Origin: Paludibacteraceae bacterium | GTDB taxonomy: Bacteria > Bacteroidota > Bacteroidia > Bacteroidales > Paludibacteraceae | Direction of reading: 5' to 3' | Assembly: GCA_028694915.1 (NCBI GenBank) | Contig: JAQVJY010000005.1 | Span: forward strand, 61,637 to 125,636 | DNA: 64,000 nucleotides | In this document: piece by piece, positions 19,178-27,362 of the stretch | Layout: each line of letters opens with the position of its first letter | Position numbering within the stretch: the first letter of the stretch is position 1 | Translations under genes and position numbers: made by a program | The notes under the pieces: model-generated | Databases searched by the model: none | What the model was told of the DNA's origin: nothing | What the model saw: only the letters and a program-made list of their open reading frames with translations

Positions 19178-20626
19178 CTAAAGTGATGCCAAAAGCGCCA
19201 CCAATAATTTCCAGAATTTTTCGGTATGAGCTATGTGCAAACGTTCATCGGGTGAATGCACGCCACGCATAGTAGGTCCTACAGAAACCATATCTAAGTG
19301 AGGGTATTTTTCGAGGAATAATCCACATTCCAAACCGGCGTGGATAGCACGAATTTTAGCTTTTTCGCCAAATAATTTTTCGTAGGTTTCGGCAGTCAAT
19401 TTAGCTAATTTTGAATTTGGATTTGGCTTCCAACCTGGATAACCATCGCCATGCGTAGCAGTAGCGCCTGCCAACACAAATACACTTTCGACCATACGAG
19501 CTACATCATATTTAGCCGATTCCACAGAACTACGTTGGCTTGTAGCAATTAAAATTCGGTTATTTTCGCCCATTTTTACAGACGCCAAATTTGTCGAAGT
19601 TTCCACCAAACCTGGCATATCGTCGCTCATACGTAAAACACCATGAGGACAAGCATATAAAGCGTACAACAAACGTTTAGCAGTTGAATCATCAATAACC
19701 GCAGTTGGTTTTTCCGCCGATTCCAAATCGATTTTAATCAGTTTTTCGGTCACAGCAAATTCCGCCTCTACATCAGCAATAAATAAATTTAGTTGAACAC
19801 GTAACGTTTCTTTATAGCTAGCAGGCACTGCCGCCACTGCCACCGCTTCACGAGCGATAGCATTACGTAAATTGCCACCATCAAACGACGCCAAGGTCAA
19901 TTTTGTTTCCTGAGCTGTTTGCCACAAAAAGCGTGTCAATAATTTATTTGCATTAGCGCGTCCTTTGTCAATATCATCGCCTGAGTGCCCACCAGTTAAA
20001 CCTTTCACGCTCACTTTAAAATAAAACAAACCATCGGGCGCAGGTTGTGGTTGATAATCAAACGAAACCGTAGTGTCAATACCACCAGCACAACCAATGA
20101 AAAATTCACCATCATCTTCAGAATCCAAGTTTATCAACATGGAACCTGTCAACAGGTTTTTATCCAAAGCAAATGCTCCTGTCAAACCCGTTTCTTCGTC
20201 CACCGTGAATAAACATTCCAATGGCCCATGTTTCAAATTATCGGCACTTAACACGGCTAATTGAGCCGCCATACCAATACCATTATCAGCACCCAACGTA
20301 GTCCCACGCGCTTTTACCCATTCGCCATCGATGTAAGGTTGAATCGCATCCGTTTCAAAATTATGAACTGTATCGCTATTTTTTTCGCAAACCATATCCA
20401 TGTGAGCTTGCATGATTATAGTTGGGTGGTTTTCGTAACCAGCTGTAGCCGATTTACAAATTAACACATTGCCAGCAGCGTCAACTACCGTTTCCAAACC
20501 CTGTTCTTTACCAAATTTTTGAAGGTATGCTATCACTTGTCCCTCTTTTTTAGAAGGACGTGGGATAGTACAAATTTCCGAAAAATAATGCCAAATAGCT
20601 GTTGGCTGAAGTTCTTTTAATGTCAT
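19178..20626 (-). CDS. pepD: Aminoacyl-histidine dipeptidase (Xaa-His dipeptidase)
   Basis: 482 residues; M20-family cytosolic zinc dipeptidase. Metal and active-site segments: IIMQAHMDMVCEK, GADNGIGMAAQLA, TVDEETGLTGA and INLDSEDDGEFFIGCAGG, all as in PepD. RAIHAGLECGLF and VGPTMRGVHSPDERL are in the C-terminal catalytic half. Abuts mutY tail to tail with no terminator visible between them. Own promoter at 20662-20670. Confidence 0.96.
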   Translation of the reverse strand: MTLKELQPTAIWHYFSEICTIPRPSKKEGQVIAYLQKFGKEQGLETVVDAAGNVLICKSATAGYENHPTIIMQAHMDMVCEKNSDTVHNFETDAIQPYIDGEWVKARGTTLGADNGIGMAAQLAVLSADNLKHGPLECLFTVDEETGLTGAFALDKNLLTGSMLINLDSEDDGEFFIGCAGGIDTTVSFDYQPQPAPDGLFYFKVSVKGLTGGHSGDDIDKGRANANKLLTRFLWQTAQETKLTLASFDGGNLRNAIAREAVAVAAVPASYKETLRVQLNLFIADVEAEFAVTEKLIKIDLESAEKPTAVIDDSTAKRLLYALYACPHGVLRMSDDMPGLVETSTNLASVKMGENNRILIATSQRSSVESAKYDVARMVESVFVLAGATATHGDGYPGWKPNPNSKLAKLTAETYEKLFGEKAKIRAIHAGLECGLFLEKYPHLDMVSVGPTMRGVHSPDERLHIAHTEKFWKLLVALLASL

Positions 20627-20661
20627 ATTGATTGTATTTTAGAGTTTAATTAATTATATTT

Positions 20662-20670
20662 GCAAATGTA
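20662..20670 (-). promoter_or_regulatory. -7 element of pepD
   Basis: The minus strand reads TACATTTGC. The plus strand also reads TATATTTGC just before it (20656-20664), so the site is nearly palindromic. Confidence 0.6.
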
Positions 20671-20786
20671 GTGATATTTGGGCACACCAACTACCACACA
20701 AAGTGCATTTATTAAAAAAATAAGTTAAATTTGAGGCTAAAAAGCCACTTTTTGAAAAAAAACAATTTTACACCATAAGAATTGAT

Positions 20787-20794
20787 TACCTTTG
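20787..20794 (+). promoter_or_regulatory. -7 element of the small membrane protein gene
   Basis: TACCTTTG, 16 bases before the ATG at 20811. Confidence 0.6.
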
Positions 20795-20810
20795 TGCAAA
20801 ATTTAAAACG

Positions 20811-20996
20811 ATGGTAGAGACACTCATAATTACCGCTTTATTGGTTGGCATTTCGTTCTTATTACTAGGATTGCGCATCTTTTTTGTAAAAGGAGGAAAG
20901 TTTCCCAATATCCACATTGGAGGTAGCAAAGCCATGCGCGACCGCGGTATTTCGTGTGCCACTTCACAAGATCGGATGGCTCAAAAGAAAAACTGA
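20811..20996 (+). CDS. Small single-pass membrane protein, conserved type, function unknown
   Basis: 61 residues. One N-terminal membrane helix (about 4-26) is followed by a basic, Gly-rich cytoplasmic or periplasmic tail with KGGKFPNIHIGGSKAMRDRG and then ISCATSQDRMAQKK, including a single Cys (49). The tail looks strongly constrained, not random, and I recall similar short proteins in Bacteroidales. Has its own promoter and is 25 bases upstream of the Skp-like gene, with which it is probably cotranscribed. Function unknown. Confidence 0.8.
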   Translation: MVETLIITALLVGISFLLLGLRIFFVKGGKFPNIHIGGSKAMRDRGISCATSQDRMAQKKN

Positions 20997-21021
20997 CTTT
21001 ATAACCCTTATTTTATAGAAT

Positions 21022-21600
21022 ATGAAAAAATTATCTTTACTTTTTCTTAGTATTTTAACGTTTGTTGCTTGTTCAAATCAAAAAACTGACACCGCTACAG
21101 CTCCAGAAGCTGCCAAGTTAGACGGACAGTCGTTGATGCCTATAGCAGTAGTGAATGTCGATTCTATTTTATCACAATATACATTTGCTAAAGAATCAAA
21201 CGAAAAATTAATCAAAAAGCAAGAAGATTCACGCGTCAATATCAATACCAAAGCACGTCAATTGCAAAACGAAATGGTTGATTTTCAACGCAAATTGGAA
21301 AATAACGCCTTCTTAAGCCGCGAGCGCGCCGAACAAGAGAGCCGTCGTTTGCAACAAAAAGAGGCTGATTTACAACAACTCGATCGTCAATTGAGCCAAG
21401 AATTGGTAACTGAGCAACAAAAACTCAGCACACAACTTCGTGATAGTATTAATGCAGCAATCAAAGCGTTGAATAAAGATAATAAATACCACTTGGTACT
21501 TTCTACAAATTCGTTGAATGATAACATTTTATATTCGGCACCTGAATACGATATTACTGGTGACGTTATCGAATATCTTAACACAAACTACAGCAAATAA
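21022..21600 (+). CDS. OmpH/Skp-like lipoprotein
   Basis: 192 residues. Lipoprotein signal MKKLSLLFLSILTFVAC, then a 130-residue alpha-helical hairpin rich in Gln, Glu, Lys and Arg, and a C-terminal segment KYHLVLSTNSLNDNILYSAPEYDITGDVIEYLN, typical of OmpH/Skp periplasmic chaperones, which escort unfolded outer-membrane proteins. The lipid anchor differs from soluble E. coli Skp. bamA and the usual omp cluster are not adjacent. Confidence 0.87.
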   Translation: MKKLSLLFLSILTFVACSNQKTDTATAPEAAKLDGQSLMPIAVVNVDSILSQYTFAKESNEKLIKKQEDSRVNINTKARQLQNEMVDFQRKLENNAFLSRERAEQESRRLQQKEADLQQLDRQLSQELVTEQQKLSTQLRDSINAAIKALNKDNKYHLVLSTNSLNDNILYSAPEYDITGDVIEYLNTNYSK

Positions 21601-21610
21601 CGCTATAGCT

Positions 21611-21657
21611 AACCATAAAAAAAGCGAGATAATAATTATCTCGCTTTTTTTATGGTT
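21611..21657. terminator. Long bidirectional terminator between the Skp-like and RluA-like genes
   Basis: A 22-bp perfect inverted repeat (21611-21632 and 21636-21657, loop TAA), with GCGAGATAA core and T runs both ways. Its 3-prime arm overlaps the pseudouridine synthase stop codon. Confidence 0.93.
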
Positions 21658-22330
21658 ATAAGCCTCGTGTAATATCCTGCCAAAGTTTATCCGAAGGCAC
21701 TGGAGCTACAATTTTTATGGGTTCGTGACTCACGGGATGCTCAAATTCCAACGAACGCGCATGAAGCGAAATGCCACCATCGGGATTGGAACGTGAAAAG
21801 CCATATTTCAAATCGCCTTTTATCGGACAGCCCATTTGAGCCAATTGACAACGAATTTGGTGATGTCTACCCGTTTCCAACTGAATTTCGAGCAGTGTGT
21901 AGTTTTCGGATTTCGCAATCACTTTATACGAGAGCACAGCACGTTTTGCTCCTGCTTTCGGTTTTTCGTAAGCATACGATTTATTTTGTTTTTCGTTGCG
22001 CACCAAATAATGTTCCAATCGTCCTTCCAACTCTTCAGGTTGTTGCTTCACAATAGCCCAATACGTTTTGGTCATAGCATGCGTTTGAAACATTTCGTTC
22101 AATCGCGATAATGCCTTACTTGTACGAGCAAACAGCACAACACCAGTGACCGGGCGATCGAGACGATGTGTAACACCACAAAAAACGTTGCCTGGTTTAT
22201 TATATTTTTCTTTGAGATAGCGTTTAATCACTTCCGGTAGCGGTTCATCGCCTGTTTTATCGCCTTGTACGATTTCTGAACAGCTTTTGTTGACCGCAAT
22301 AACGTGATTATCTTCGTATAAAACCTCCAT
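21656..22330 (-). CDS. RluA family pseudouridine synthase
   Basis: 224 residues from the ATG at 22330 (an alternative start lies 3 codons upstream). The RluA signature HRLDRPVTGVVLFA holds the catalytic Asp, and ETGRHHQIRCQLAQMGCPIKGDLKYG is the downstream motif. No S4 RNA-binding domain is present, so it resembles the short RluA/TruC type. The target site (rRNA or tRNA) cannot be told from sequence. 16 bases after rlmB, in the same operon; both modify stable RNA. Confidence 0.93.
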   Translation of the reverse strand: MEVLYEDNHVIAVNKSCSEIVQGDKTGDEPLPEVIKRYLKEKYNKPGNVFCGVTHRLDRPVTGVVLFARTSKALSRLNEMFQTHAMTKTYWAIVKQQPEELEGRLEHYLVRNEKQNKSYAYEKPKAGAKRAVLSYKVIAKSENYTLLEIQLETGRHHQIRCQLAQMGCPIKGDLKYGFSRSNPDGGISLHARSLEFEHPVSHEPIKIVAPVPSDKLWQDITRGL

Positions 22331-22345
22331 ACCAATCAACTCAAA

Positions 22346-23092
22346 TTAGTTCATACGTTGTTTCACCGCTTCATAAATAAGAATACCAGCAGCTACCGAC
22401 ACATTGAGAGACTCAATTTGTCCCAAAATAGGAATGGAAACCATATCATTGCAAATACGCAAAATATCGGGTGCAACACCCACATCTTCAGCACCCATAA
22501 TAATGGCCAATGGGTTTTGATAATTGGCTTCGGTATAGTCGTGTGTAGCCTTTTCTGACGCAGCAATCACCTGAATGCCACATTTTTGTAAGTACGACAC
22601 GCAATTATGTAAACTTTGTTCGCGACAAACTGGAATAACATGCAACGCACCAGCCGATGTTTTAATCGCATCCGCATTGGCAGCAGCAGCTCCACGTACT
22701 GGCACAATAAGCGCATCCACCCCAGCACACTCGCAAGTACGAGCAATAGCGCCAAAATTACGCACATCGGTCACACCATCCAAAATAACCACAAACGGAT
22801 TTTTGCCTTGTTCGTAAAGCGTTGGAATAATATCTTCGATACGTTGATATTCCACCGACGAGATGTAAGCCACCACGCCTTGGTGATTTTTCATCGTCAA
22901 ACGATTCAATTTCTCGAGTGGCACACGCTGAATGGCAACTTGTGCATCTTTTAATTTATCAAACAGTTCACGTGCTAAATCGCCACCCATTTCACGACGT
23001 AAAAAGATTTTATCAATTTCTTTACCCGCATCAATAGCTTCGATTACGGCACGAATACCAAAAATCATGTTCTTTTCCTTCTGTTGCTTCAT
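22346..23092 (-). CDS. rlmB: 23S rRNA (guanosine-2251-2-prime-O)-methyltransferase RlmB
   Basis: About 248 residues from the Met at 23092 (MKQQKEKNMIFG); 23098 is an alternative start. SpoU-family SAM-dependent enzyme. Substrate-binding N-terminal domain: IFGIRAVIEAIDAGKEIDKIFL. Catalytic trefoil-knot motifs: ILDGVTDVRNFGAIARTCE, IIMGAEDVGV and IPILGQIESLNVSVAAGILIYEA. First gene of the rlmB-rluA-like operon. Confidence 0.95.
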   Translation of the reverse strand: MKQQKEKNMIFGIRAVIEAIDAGKEIDKIFLRREMGGDLARELFDKLKDAQVAIQRVPLEKLNRLTMKNHQGVVAYISSVEYQRIEDIIPTLYEQGKNPFVVILDGVTDVRNFGAIARTCECAGVDALIVPVRGAAAANADAIKTSAGALHVIPVCREQSLHNCVSYLQKCGIQVIAASEKATHDYTEANYQNPLAIIMGAEDVGVAPDILRICNDMVSIPILGQIESLNVSVAAGILIYEAVKQRMN

Positions 23093-23150
23093 ATACATAT
23101 GTCTGATAATTAAAATGTTATATTTAAACTAGTTATTTAGTAACCAGAAA

Positions 23151-23159
23151 ACAAAGATA
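23151..23159 (-). promoter_or_regulatory. -7 element of rlmB
   Basis: The minus strand reads TATCTTTGT, about 60 bases upstream of the rlmB start. Confidence 0.55.
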
Positions 23160-23219
23160 GTGATTTTTCTTGATTTTCACCTTTTTACTTTTTCGAGAAA
23201 GAAAGTCGTTTTTTTTTTG

Positions 23220-23228
23220 TACATTTGC
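23220..23228 (+). promoter_or_regulatory. -7 element of the MBL-fold gene
   Basis: TACATTTGC, 20 bases before the ATG at 23248. It rules out the upstream in-frame Met at 23170. Confidence 0.7.
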
Positions 23229-23247
23229 ACTCCTTTTGGTAAAAATA

Positions 23248-24060
23248 ATGAATACAACCGATTTGCGTTTTTTAAGTATTGGCAGCGGCAGCAGTGGCAA
23301 CTGCTACTATATTGGCACCGGAGAATATGGTTTTCTCATCGATGCTGGTGTAGGCATACGTAGCGTAAAACGCGGACTGAAAGAACATAATATTTCTTTA
23401 GATCAAATTTGGGGCATTTTTATCACGCACGACCATACCGACCACATTTGTTCGGTAGGCGTACTTGGCGAAAAATACCACATTCCCGTATATGCCACCA
23501 AAGAAGTACACGAGGGCATTAATCGCAATTATCGTGTTACGGAAAAGCTCTATTCGTGTCGAAAATATTTCAAAAAAGGAGAACATCTTACCATACGCGA
23601 TTTTGTCATTCAGTCGTTTCCTGTAAGCCACGATGCTACCGACAATATGGGTTATTCCATTACGTACAAAGGTAAGACATTCGTTATTGCTACCGACTTG
23701 GGCTATATTGGCAAAGAAGTGGCCGACCACATTGCCAAAGCAAATTATTTGGTCATCGAAGCCAATTATGATGAAACCATGTTGAAAAATGGACCTTATC
23801 CTTATCCATTGAAACAACGTGTGCGCAGCTACACTGGTCACTTAAGCAACGAACATACTGCTCGTTTCTTGGCCGACAATTGGCACGATAAACTCACGCA
23901 CATATTCCTCTGTCACCTCAGTCAAGAGAATAATACGCCCGAAATTGCCTTTAATACAGTAAATGATGCTTTGGCAGAAAAAGGGATTACGCCCGAATTA
24001 TTGCATCCGCTAGAACGGATGACTTTGTCAGAACTCTACATCTTTAGTGTGGAAGATTAA
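23248..24060 (+). CDS. MBL fold metallo-hydrolase (YycJ/WalJ type)
   Basis: 270 residues from the ATG at 23248. The metallo-beta-lactamase signature HDHTDH is His61-Asp62-His63-Asp65-His66, and SIGSGSSGNCY at residues 10-20 is typical of the YycJ/WalJ subgroup, predicted nucleases or phosphodiesterases linked to cell wall or DNA control in Firmicutes. Further metal ligands are in FPVSHDATDNMGYS, IATDLGYIG, YTGHLSNEH and FLCHLSQENN. Substrate unknown. Its last 4 bases overlap the convergent pdxB end. Confidence 0.93.
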   Translation: MNTTDLRFLSIGSGSSGNCYYIGTGEYGFLIDAGVGIRSVKRGLKEHNISLDQIWGIFITHDHTDHICSVGVLGEKYHIPVYATKEVHEGINRNYRVTEKLYSCRKYFKKGEHLTIRDFVIQSFPVSHDATDNMGYSITYKGKTFVIATDLGYIGKEVADHIAKANYLVIEANYDETMLKNGPYPYPLKQRVRSYTGHLSNEHTARFLADNWHDKLTHIFLCHLSQENNTPEIAFNTVNDALAEKGITPELLHPLERMTLSELYIFSVED

Positions 24061-25106
24061 TCCGTCACACGCCAATCTATTTCACGTCGTACAGCATAAT
24101 GGCTTCTTAACGCTTCAAAACGTTCAGGATTAGCCCACAATTGGTCACTATCGACCCGTATATCGTAATTAGCCAACAGTGCTTCAGGTAAGTGATCACG
24201 CGCAACCAACTTAACCTGTTTGGGCGACAATTCCGACACCGTGAAATCATCCAATCCTAAATCGAAAAAACGACTCACCGCACGCACACTCATTTCGGTA
24301 GCTTTAGCTTTACCATCGGCGGAATAACCAGCAATATGAGGAGTCGATAGTAACGTTGCTTGCAACAAATCATTATCAATTGCTGGTTCATGTTCCCAAC
24401 AATCCAAAACCACATCGGCAATTTTGCCTAGTTTTAATGCAGCTTTCAGTGCTAGTTCGTCCACTACGCCACCACGTGCCGAATTAATTAGCAGCGGTTT
24501 ATGTTGTAATTGATTGAGAAAATCAGCATTCGCCAGATGATAGGTTGGAAACAAACCATCGGTAGTTAAGGGCGTATGAAATGTAATCACATCAGCTTCG
24601 CGCGCTAGCACATCCAGCGACACAAAACCAGTTGTTTTATCCTCCATGGCTCGCGGTGGATCATTGAGTAATATACGCATACCAAGTAAGTGTGCCATAC
24701 GAACTACTTCAGTTCCCACGTGACCAACGCCCACAACGCCAAGTGTTTTACCAGCCAACGTATCTTGGTTTTTGTTCGCCCAAACTGCCAATGCCGAACC
24801 AATATATTGTGCCACCGACGAGGCATTGCAACCAGCAGCATTGGTCCATTCAATGGCATGAGCTGCGCAAAAATCGGCATCAATATGATCAAATCCAATA
24901 GTGGCCGTAGCAATAAACCGAACCGACGAATTTGCCAACAACGCTTCGTTGCATGCTGTGCGCGTGCGCACAATCAAGGCATCAGCATGGCTCACCACGT
25001 CAGCCGTTATCTCGTTAGCGGGATAATAACTCACCTGCGCGACCGACTCCAAAACGCCTTTGATAAAAGGAATATGCGCGTCTATGACAATGGTTGGTTT
25101 GTTCAT
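24057..25106 (-). CDS. pdxB: Erythronate-4-phosphate dehydrogenase PdxB
   Basis: 349 residues; second step of the DXP-independent branch to pyridoxal phosphate, oxidising 4-phosphoerythronate. The D-2-hydroxyacid dehydrogenase Rossmann motif is GKTLGVVGVGHVGTEV, with NSARGGVVDELAL and CWEHEP following, and PHIAGYSADGKAKATEM holds the catalytic His. The C-terminal dimerisation domain is shorter than in E. coli. Overlaps the upstream lipoprotein gene by 4 bases (ATGA), implying translational coupling. pdxJ, of the same pathway, is at 55690. Confidence 0.95.
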   Translation of the reverse strand: MNKPTIVIDAHIPFIKGVLESVAQVSYYPANEITADVVSHADALIVRTRTACNEALLANSSVRFIATATIGFDHIDADFCAAHAIEWTNAAGCNASSVAQYIGSALAVWANKNQDTLAGKTLGVVGVGHVGTEVVRMAHLLGMRILLNDPPRAMEDKTTGFVSLDVLAREADVITFHTPLTTDGLFPTYHLANADFLNQLQHKPLLINSARGGVVDELALKAALKLGKIADVVLDCWEHEPAIDNDLLQATLLSTPHIAGYSADGKAKATEMSVRAVSRFFDLGLDDFTVSELSPKQVKLVARDHLPEALLANYDIRVDSDQLWANPERFEALRSHYAVRREIDWRVTD

Positions 25107-25507
25107 TTTACCGTTTTTTGGAAACGCAACTCAGCGGTACCAATACCTAAAAATATCCGTTTTTGATACAACGCACTATCTTTAAACAGTAATATTTGTT
25201 GCACATTCGCCGTATCGGTAGCAAATACCGAATCGCCTTTGATACTATACTTGCCATGTGTTTTACCATCTTCGCAATCACTATCCATGCGAAATGTACT
25301 ATCGGGACTAAACGTAGCCGTTGAACTTCCAATACACGGATAAATTATTATCAAATCAGCCAATACATCCGAATTACCGCCGTTCAAATAGACAGCATAC
25401 AAATACCATTCACCCGACAAGGAGTCGTAAGCTGTTTCCACTTTGCGTTCTTCGCAACTTGCGAAGAAACCAAGTACTATCAAAAGCAACCAAACGGATT
25501 TTTTCAT
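25103..25507 (-). CDS. Small lipocalin-like lipoprotein
   Basis: 134 residues from the ATG at 25507, where MKKSVWLLLIVLGFFASC gives a lipoprotein signal. In-frame Mets at 25552 and 25528 are upstream, and the promoter at 25541-25549 excludes the first. The mature part (SLSGEWYLYAVYLNGG, then STATFSPDSTFRMD, KYSIKGDSVFATD) has the repeating strand pattern of Bacteroidetes lipocalin-like proteins with a leading GxW. Ligand unknown. Coupled by an ATGA overlap to pdxB, though a functional link is not obvious. Confidence 0.75.
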   Translation of the reverse strand: MKKSVWLLLIVLGFFASCEERKVETAYDSLSGEWYLYAVYLNGGNSDVLADLIIIYPCIGSSTATFSPDSTFRMDSDCEDGKTHGKYSIKGDSVFATDTANVQQILLFKDSALYQKRIFLGIGTAELRFQKTVK

Positions 25508-25540
25508 ACTAAATTTGTTAAGACCCATATTAATAACCTT

Positions 25541-25549
25541 GCAAAGATA
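25541..25549 (-). promoter_or_regulatory. -7 element of the lipoprotein-pdxB operon
   Basis: The minus strand reads TATCTTTGC, 33 bases upstream of the ATG at 25507. Confidence 0.7.
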
Positions 25550-25634
25550 CAAATCCTAACAGAAACTTGTCACATTTAAATCACTTAATATCTACCAACA
25601 GACCTTTTTTGTGTACAAAACCGCCAGAAATGCA

Positions 25635-25669
25635 CATAAAAAAACCGCTTAGTGGTTCACTAAGCGGTT
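25635..25669 (-). terminator. Terminator of the initiator tRNA
   Basis: A 12-bp perfect stem AACCGCTTAGTG/CACTAAGCGGTT with loop GTT, followed on the minus strand by a 7-base T run. Confidence 0.88.
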
Positions 25670-25687
25670 AATTATCAATAAACTTTG

Positions 25688-25759
<72 letters not shown>

Positions 25760-25772
25760 ATGTTTTGTGAGT

Positions 25773-25781
25773 GCAAAGGTA
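25773..25781 (-). promoter_or_regulatory. -7 element of tRNA-fMet
   Basis: The minus strand reads TACCTTTGC, 13 bases before the tRNA 5-prime end. Confidence 0.7.
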
Positions 25782-25860
25782 ATACTTTTTCGGCAGAAAA
25801 CAATAGCTAGACTGTTAAAAAGCAAAATAAATCACCGCCAAGTACACCAACCACTGAAAA

Positions 25861-25899
25861 TGAAAGAGATAACACATGATTTATGTATTATCTCTTTCA
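25861..25899 (-). terminator. Terminator of tRNA-Ser(CGA)
   Basis: A 12-bp perfect inverted repeat, TGAAAGAGATAA and TTATCTCTTTCA, with an inner ACAT/ATGT stem. It directly follows the tRNA, with moderately T-rich sequence afterwards on the minus strand. Confidence 0.75.
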
Positions 25900-25902
25900 T
25901 TG

Positions 25903-25989
25903 CGGAAAGCGAGGGATTCGAACCCCCGGTACAGTTACCCGTACACCGCATTTCGAGTGCGGCCCATTCGACCACTCTGGCAGCTTTCC
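25903..25989 (-). tRNA. tRNA-Ser (anticodon CGA)
   Basis: 87 nt, class II. Acceptor GGAAAGC/GCTTTCC, anticodon loop CTCGAAA giving CGA (reads UCG), a long variable arm (TGTACGG/CTGTACC region), T loop TTCGAAT. The discriminator is G; CCA is not encoded. Confidence 0.95.
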
Positions 25990-25998
25990 AAAGCGACC

Positions 25999-26007
25999 GC
26001 AAAGTTA
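25999..26007 (-). promoter_or_regulatory. -7 element of tRNA-Ser(CGA)
   Basis: The minus strand reads TAACTTTGC, 9 bases before the tRNA 5-prime end. Confidence 0.7.
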
Positions 26008-26094
26008 CAAACTATTTCATAAAACGAACCAAAAAAGAGATAAAAAGAACATCCTTTATTTTAATTTGAGCCATAAAATTTGAAAATATATAGC

Positions 26095-26102
26095 TACATT
26101 TG
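26095..26102 (+). promoter_or_regulatory. -7 element of the FRG-domain gene
   Basis: TACATTTG, 62 bases before the ATG. No correctly spaced -33 TTTG is seen. Confidence 0.5.
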
Positions 26103-26164
26103 TAACAGTATGCAGAGATAATCACCATCTCACAACAAAGTATTTAAACAATTATATTAGCAAT

Positions 26165-26908
26165 ATGGACATTGAAGAAATCTCGTTTGATTCCGTTCAT
26201 AGTTATTTACAATACTTATCCAATCTGGACAAGAGTGTAAAAAACTTATTTCGTGGGCAAAAAGAAGATTGGTCTCTTGATTGTAAGCTTTTGAGATTAG
26301 TAAATGATGAAAATTTCTACAAAATTGAACAACAGATTTTCAACCAATTTAAAGAAAACTATCAATCATTTTACAAAACGGAACTAAACGATTGGAATTT
26401 ATTGTCTTTAGGTCAACATTACGGTTTACCAACAAGACTAATTGATTGGACTACAGATCCCCTAATTGCTTTATGGTTTGCCTTTGAAGAAGAAAAAAAC
26501 AACGAGAACGACAGAGTTGTATTTGGATTAGTTGTAGAAGAAGATTCCATCGTCTCCTTCGAAAGAGATAAATTATTTGGTTGTAGATTTATTAAGATAT
26601 TTCAAGCACAGCCTATCGACCAAAGAGTGATAAATCAAGAAGCCTGGTTTTCGATTCAGCCTCCTAAAATTTATGGGAAAGGGAAAGGAGGCGATGGTCT
26701 ACCTAATTTTAATGATTATAATACGCTTAGCGACGATCAAATACTTGGATATAACTTAACAAAATTCAGATTCAAAAATTCATTGAGACAAGAAATTTTA
26801 GATGAAATTGATAAAGCTGGTATTAATAGAATGAAAATATTCCCTGATTTAACAGGATTATGCAAAATGATTGAAATAAAAGAAATTGAAAAACTAAAGA
26901 CTTTATGA
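26165..26908 (+). CDS. FRG domain-containing protein
   Basis: 247 residues. The defining FRG motif is LFRGQ (28-32), followed by LGQHYGLPTRLIDWTTDPLIAL at 82-103 and WFAFEEE, matching the FRG family core. No membrane segment or signal; cytoplasmic. The domain's biochemical function is not established; such genes are patchily distributed and often lie in accessory DNA. The coding sequence is visibly more AT-rich than the next gene. Its stop overlaps the start of the tyrosine phosphatase by 4 bases (ATGA). It has a separate promoter and sits just upstream of tRNA-Ser. Confidence 0.88.
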   Translation: MDIEEISFDSVHSYLQYLSNLDKSVKNLFRGQKEDWSLDCKLLRLVNDENFYKIEQQIFNQFKENYQSFYKTELNDWNLLSLGQHYGLPTRLIDWTTDPLIALWFAFEEEKNNENDRVVFGLVVEEDSIVSFERDKLFGCRFIKIFQAQPIDQRVINQEAWFSIQPPKIYGKGKGGDGLPNFNDYNTLSDDQILGYNLTKFRFKNSLRQEILDEIDKAGINRMKIFPDLTGLCKMIEIKEIEKLKTL

Positions 26909-27360
26909 AACTCCTATTTATATGTTTGGGTAATATTTGCCGTTCGCCCATGGCAGAAGCTATTTTTAAACAAAAACTACACGAGCGGCATCTCACTGCC
27001 GACGTCGATTCGGCTGGTTTGGAGAACTACCACGAAGGCGACCAAGCCGATAGTCGTATGCGCGCACACGCTGTGCGACGAGGTTATCACATCACCCATA
27101 TTTCGCGTCCTATCACACGGGATGATTTTCACCAGTTCGACCTTATTTTCGGCATGGATGCACAAAATATGCGTGCGCTCAAAAGCCGAGCACCACAAGG
27201 CACCGAGCACAAACTGCGTTTAATTACCAATTATTGTGAAAAATTTCTATTGGCCGACTCCGTTCCCGACCCTTACTATGGTGGCGACGGTGGCTTTGAA
27301 ACCGTTATCGATTTGTTGGAAGATGCGTGCGAAGGCATTATCGCACAAGAATTGACGTAA
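26905..27360 (+). CDS. Low molecular weight protein-tyrosine phosphatase
   Basis: 151 residues; cytoplasmic cysteine phosphatase. The P-loop is C-X5-R at Cys7-Arg13 in FICLGNICRSPMAEA, and the general acid Asp122 lies in SVPDPYYGG. In bacteria such enzymes often act on BY-kinases of polysaccharide export, but no partner kinase is nearby. Coupled by an ATGA overlap to the FRG gene, from which it differs in base composition, suggesting that it is the resident gene. Ends 2 bases from the convergent PorT-like gene. Confidence 0.95.
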   Translation: MKLLFICLGNICRSPMAEAIFKQKLHERHLTADVDSAGLENYHEGDQADSRMRAHAVRRGYHITHISRPITRDDFHQFDLIFGMDAQNMRALKSRAPQGTEHKLRLITNYCEKFLLADSVPDPYYGGDGGFETVIDLLEDACEGIIAQELT

Positions 27361-27362
27361 AC

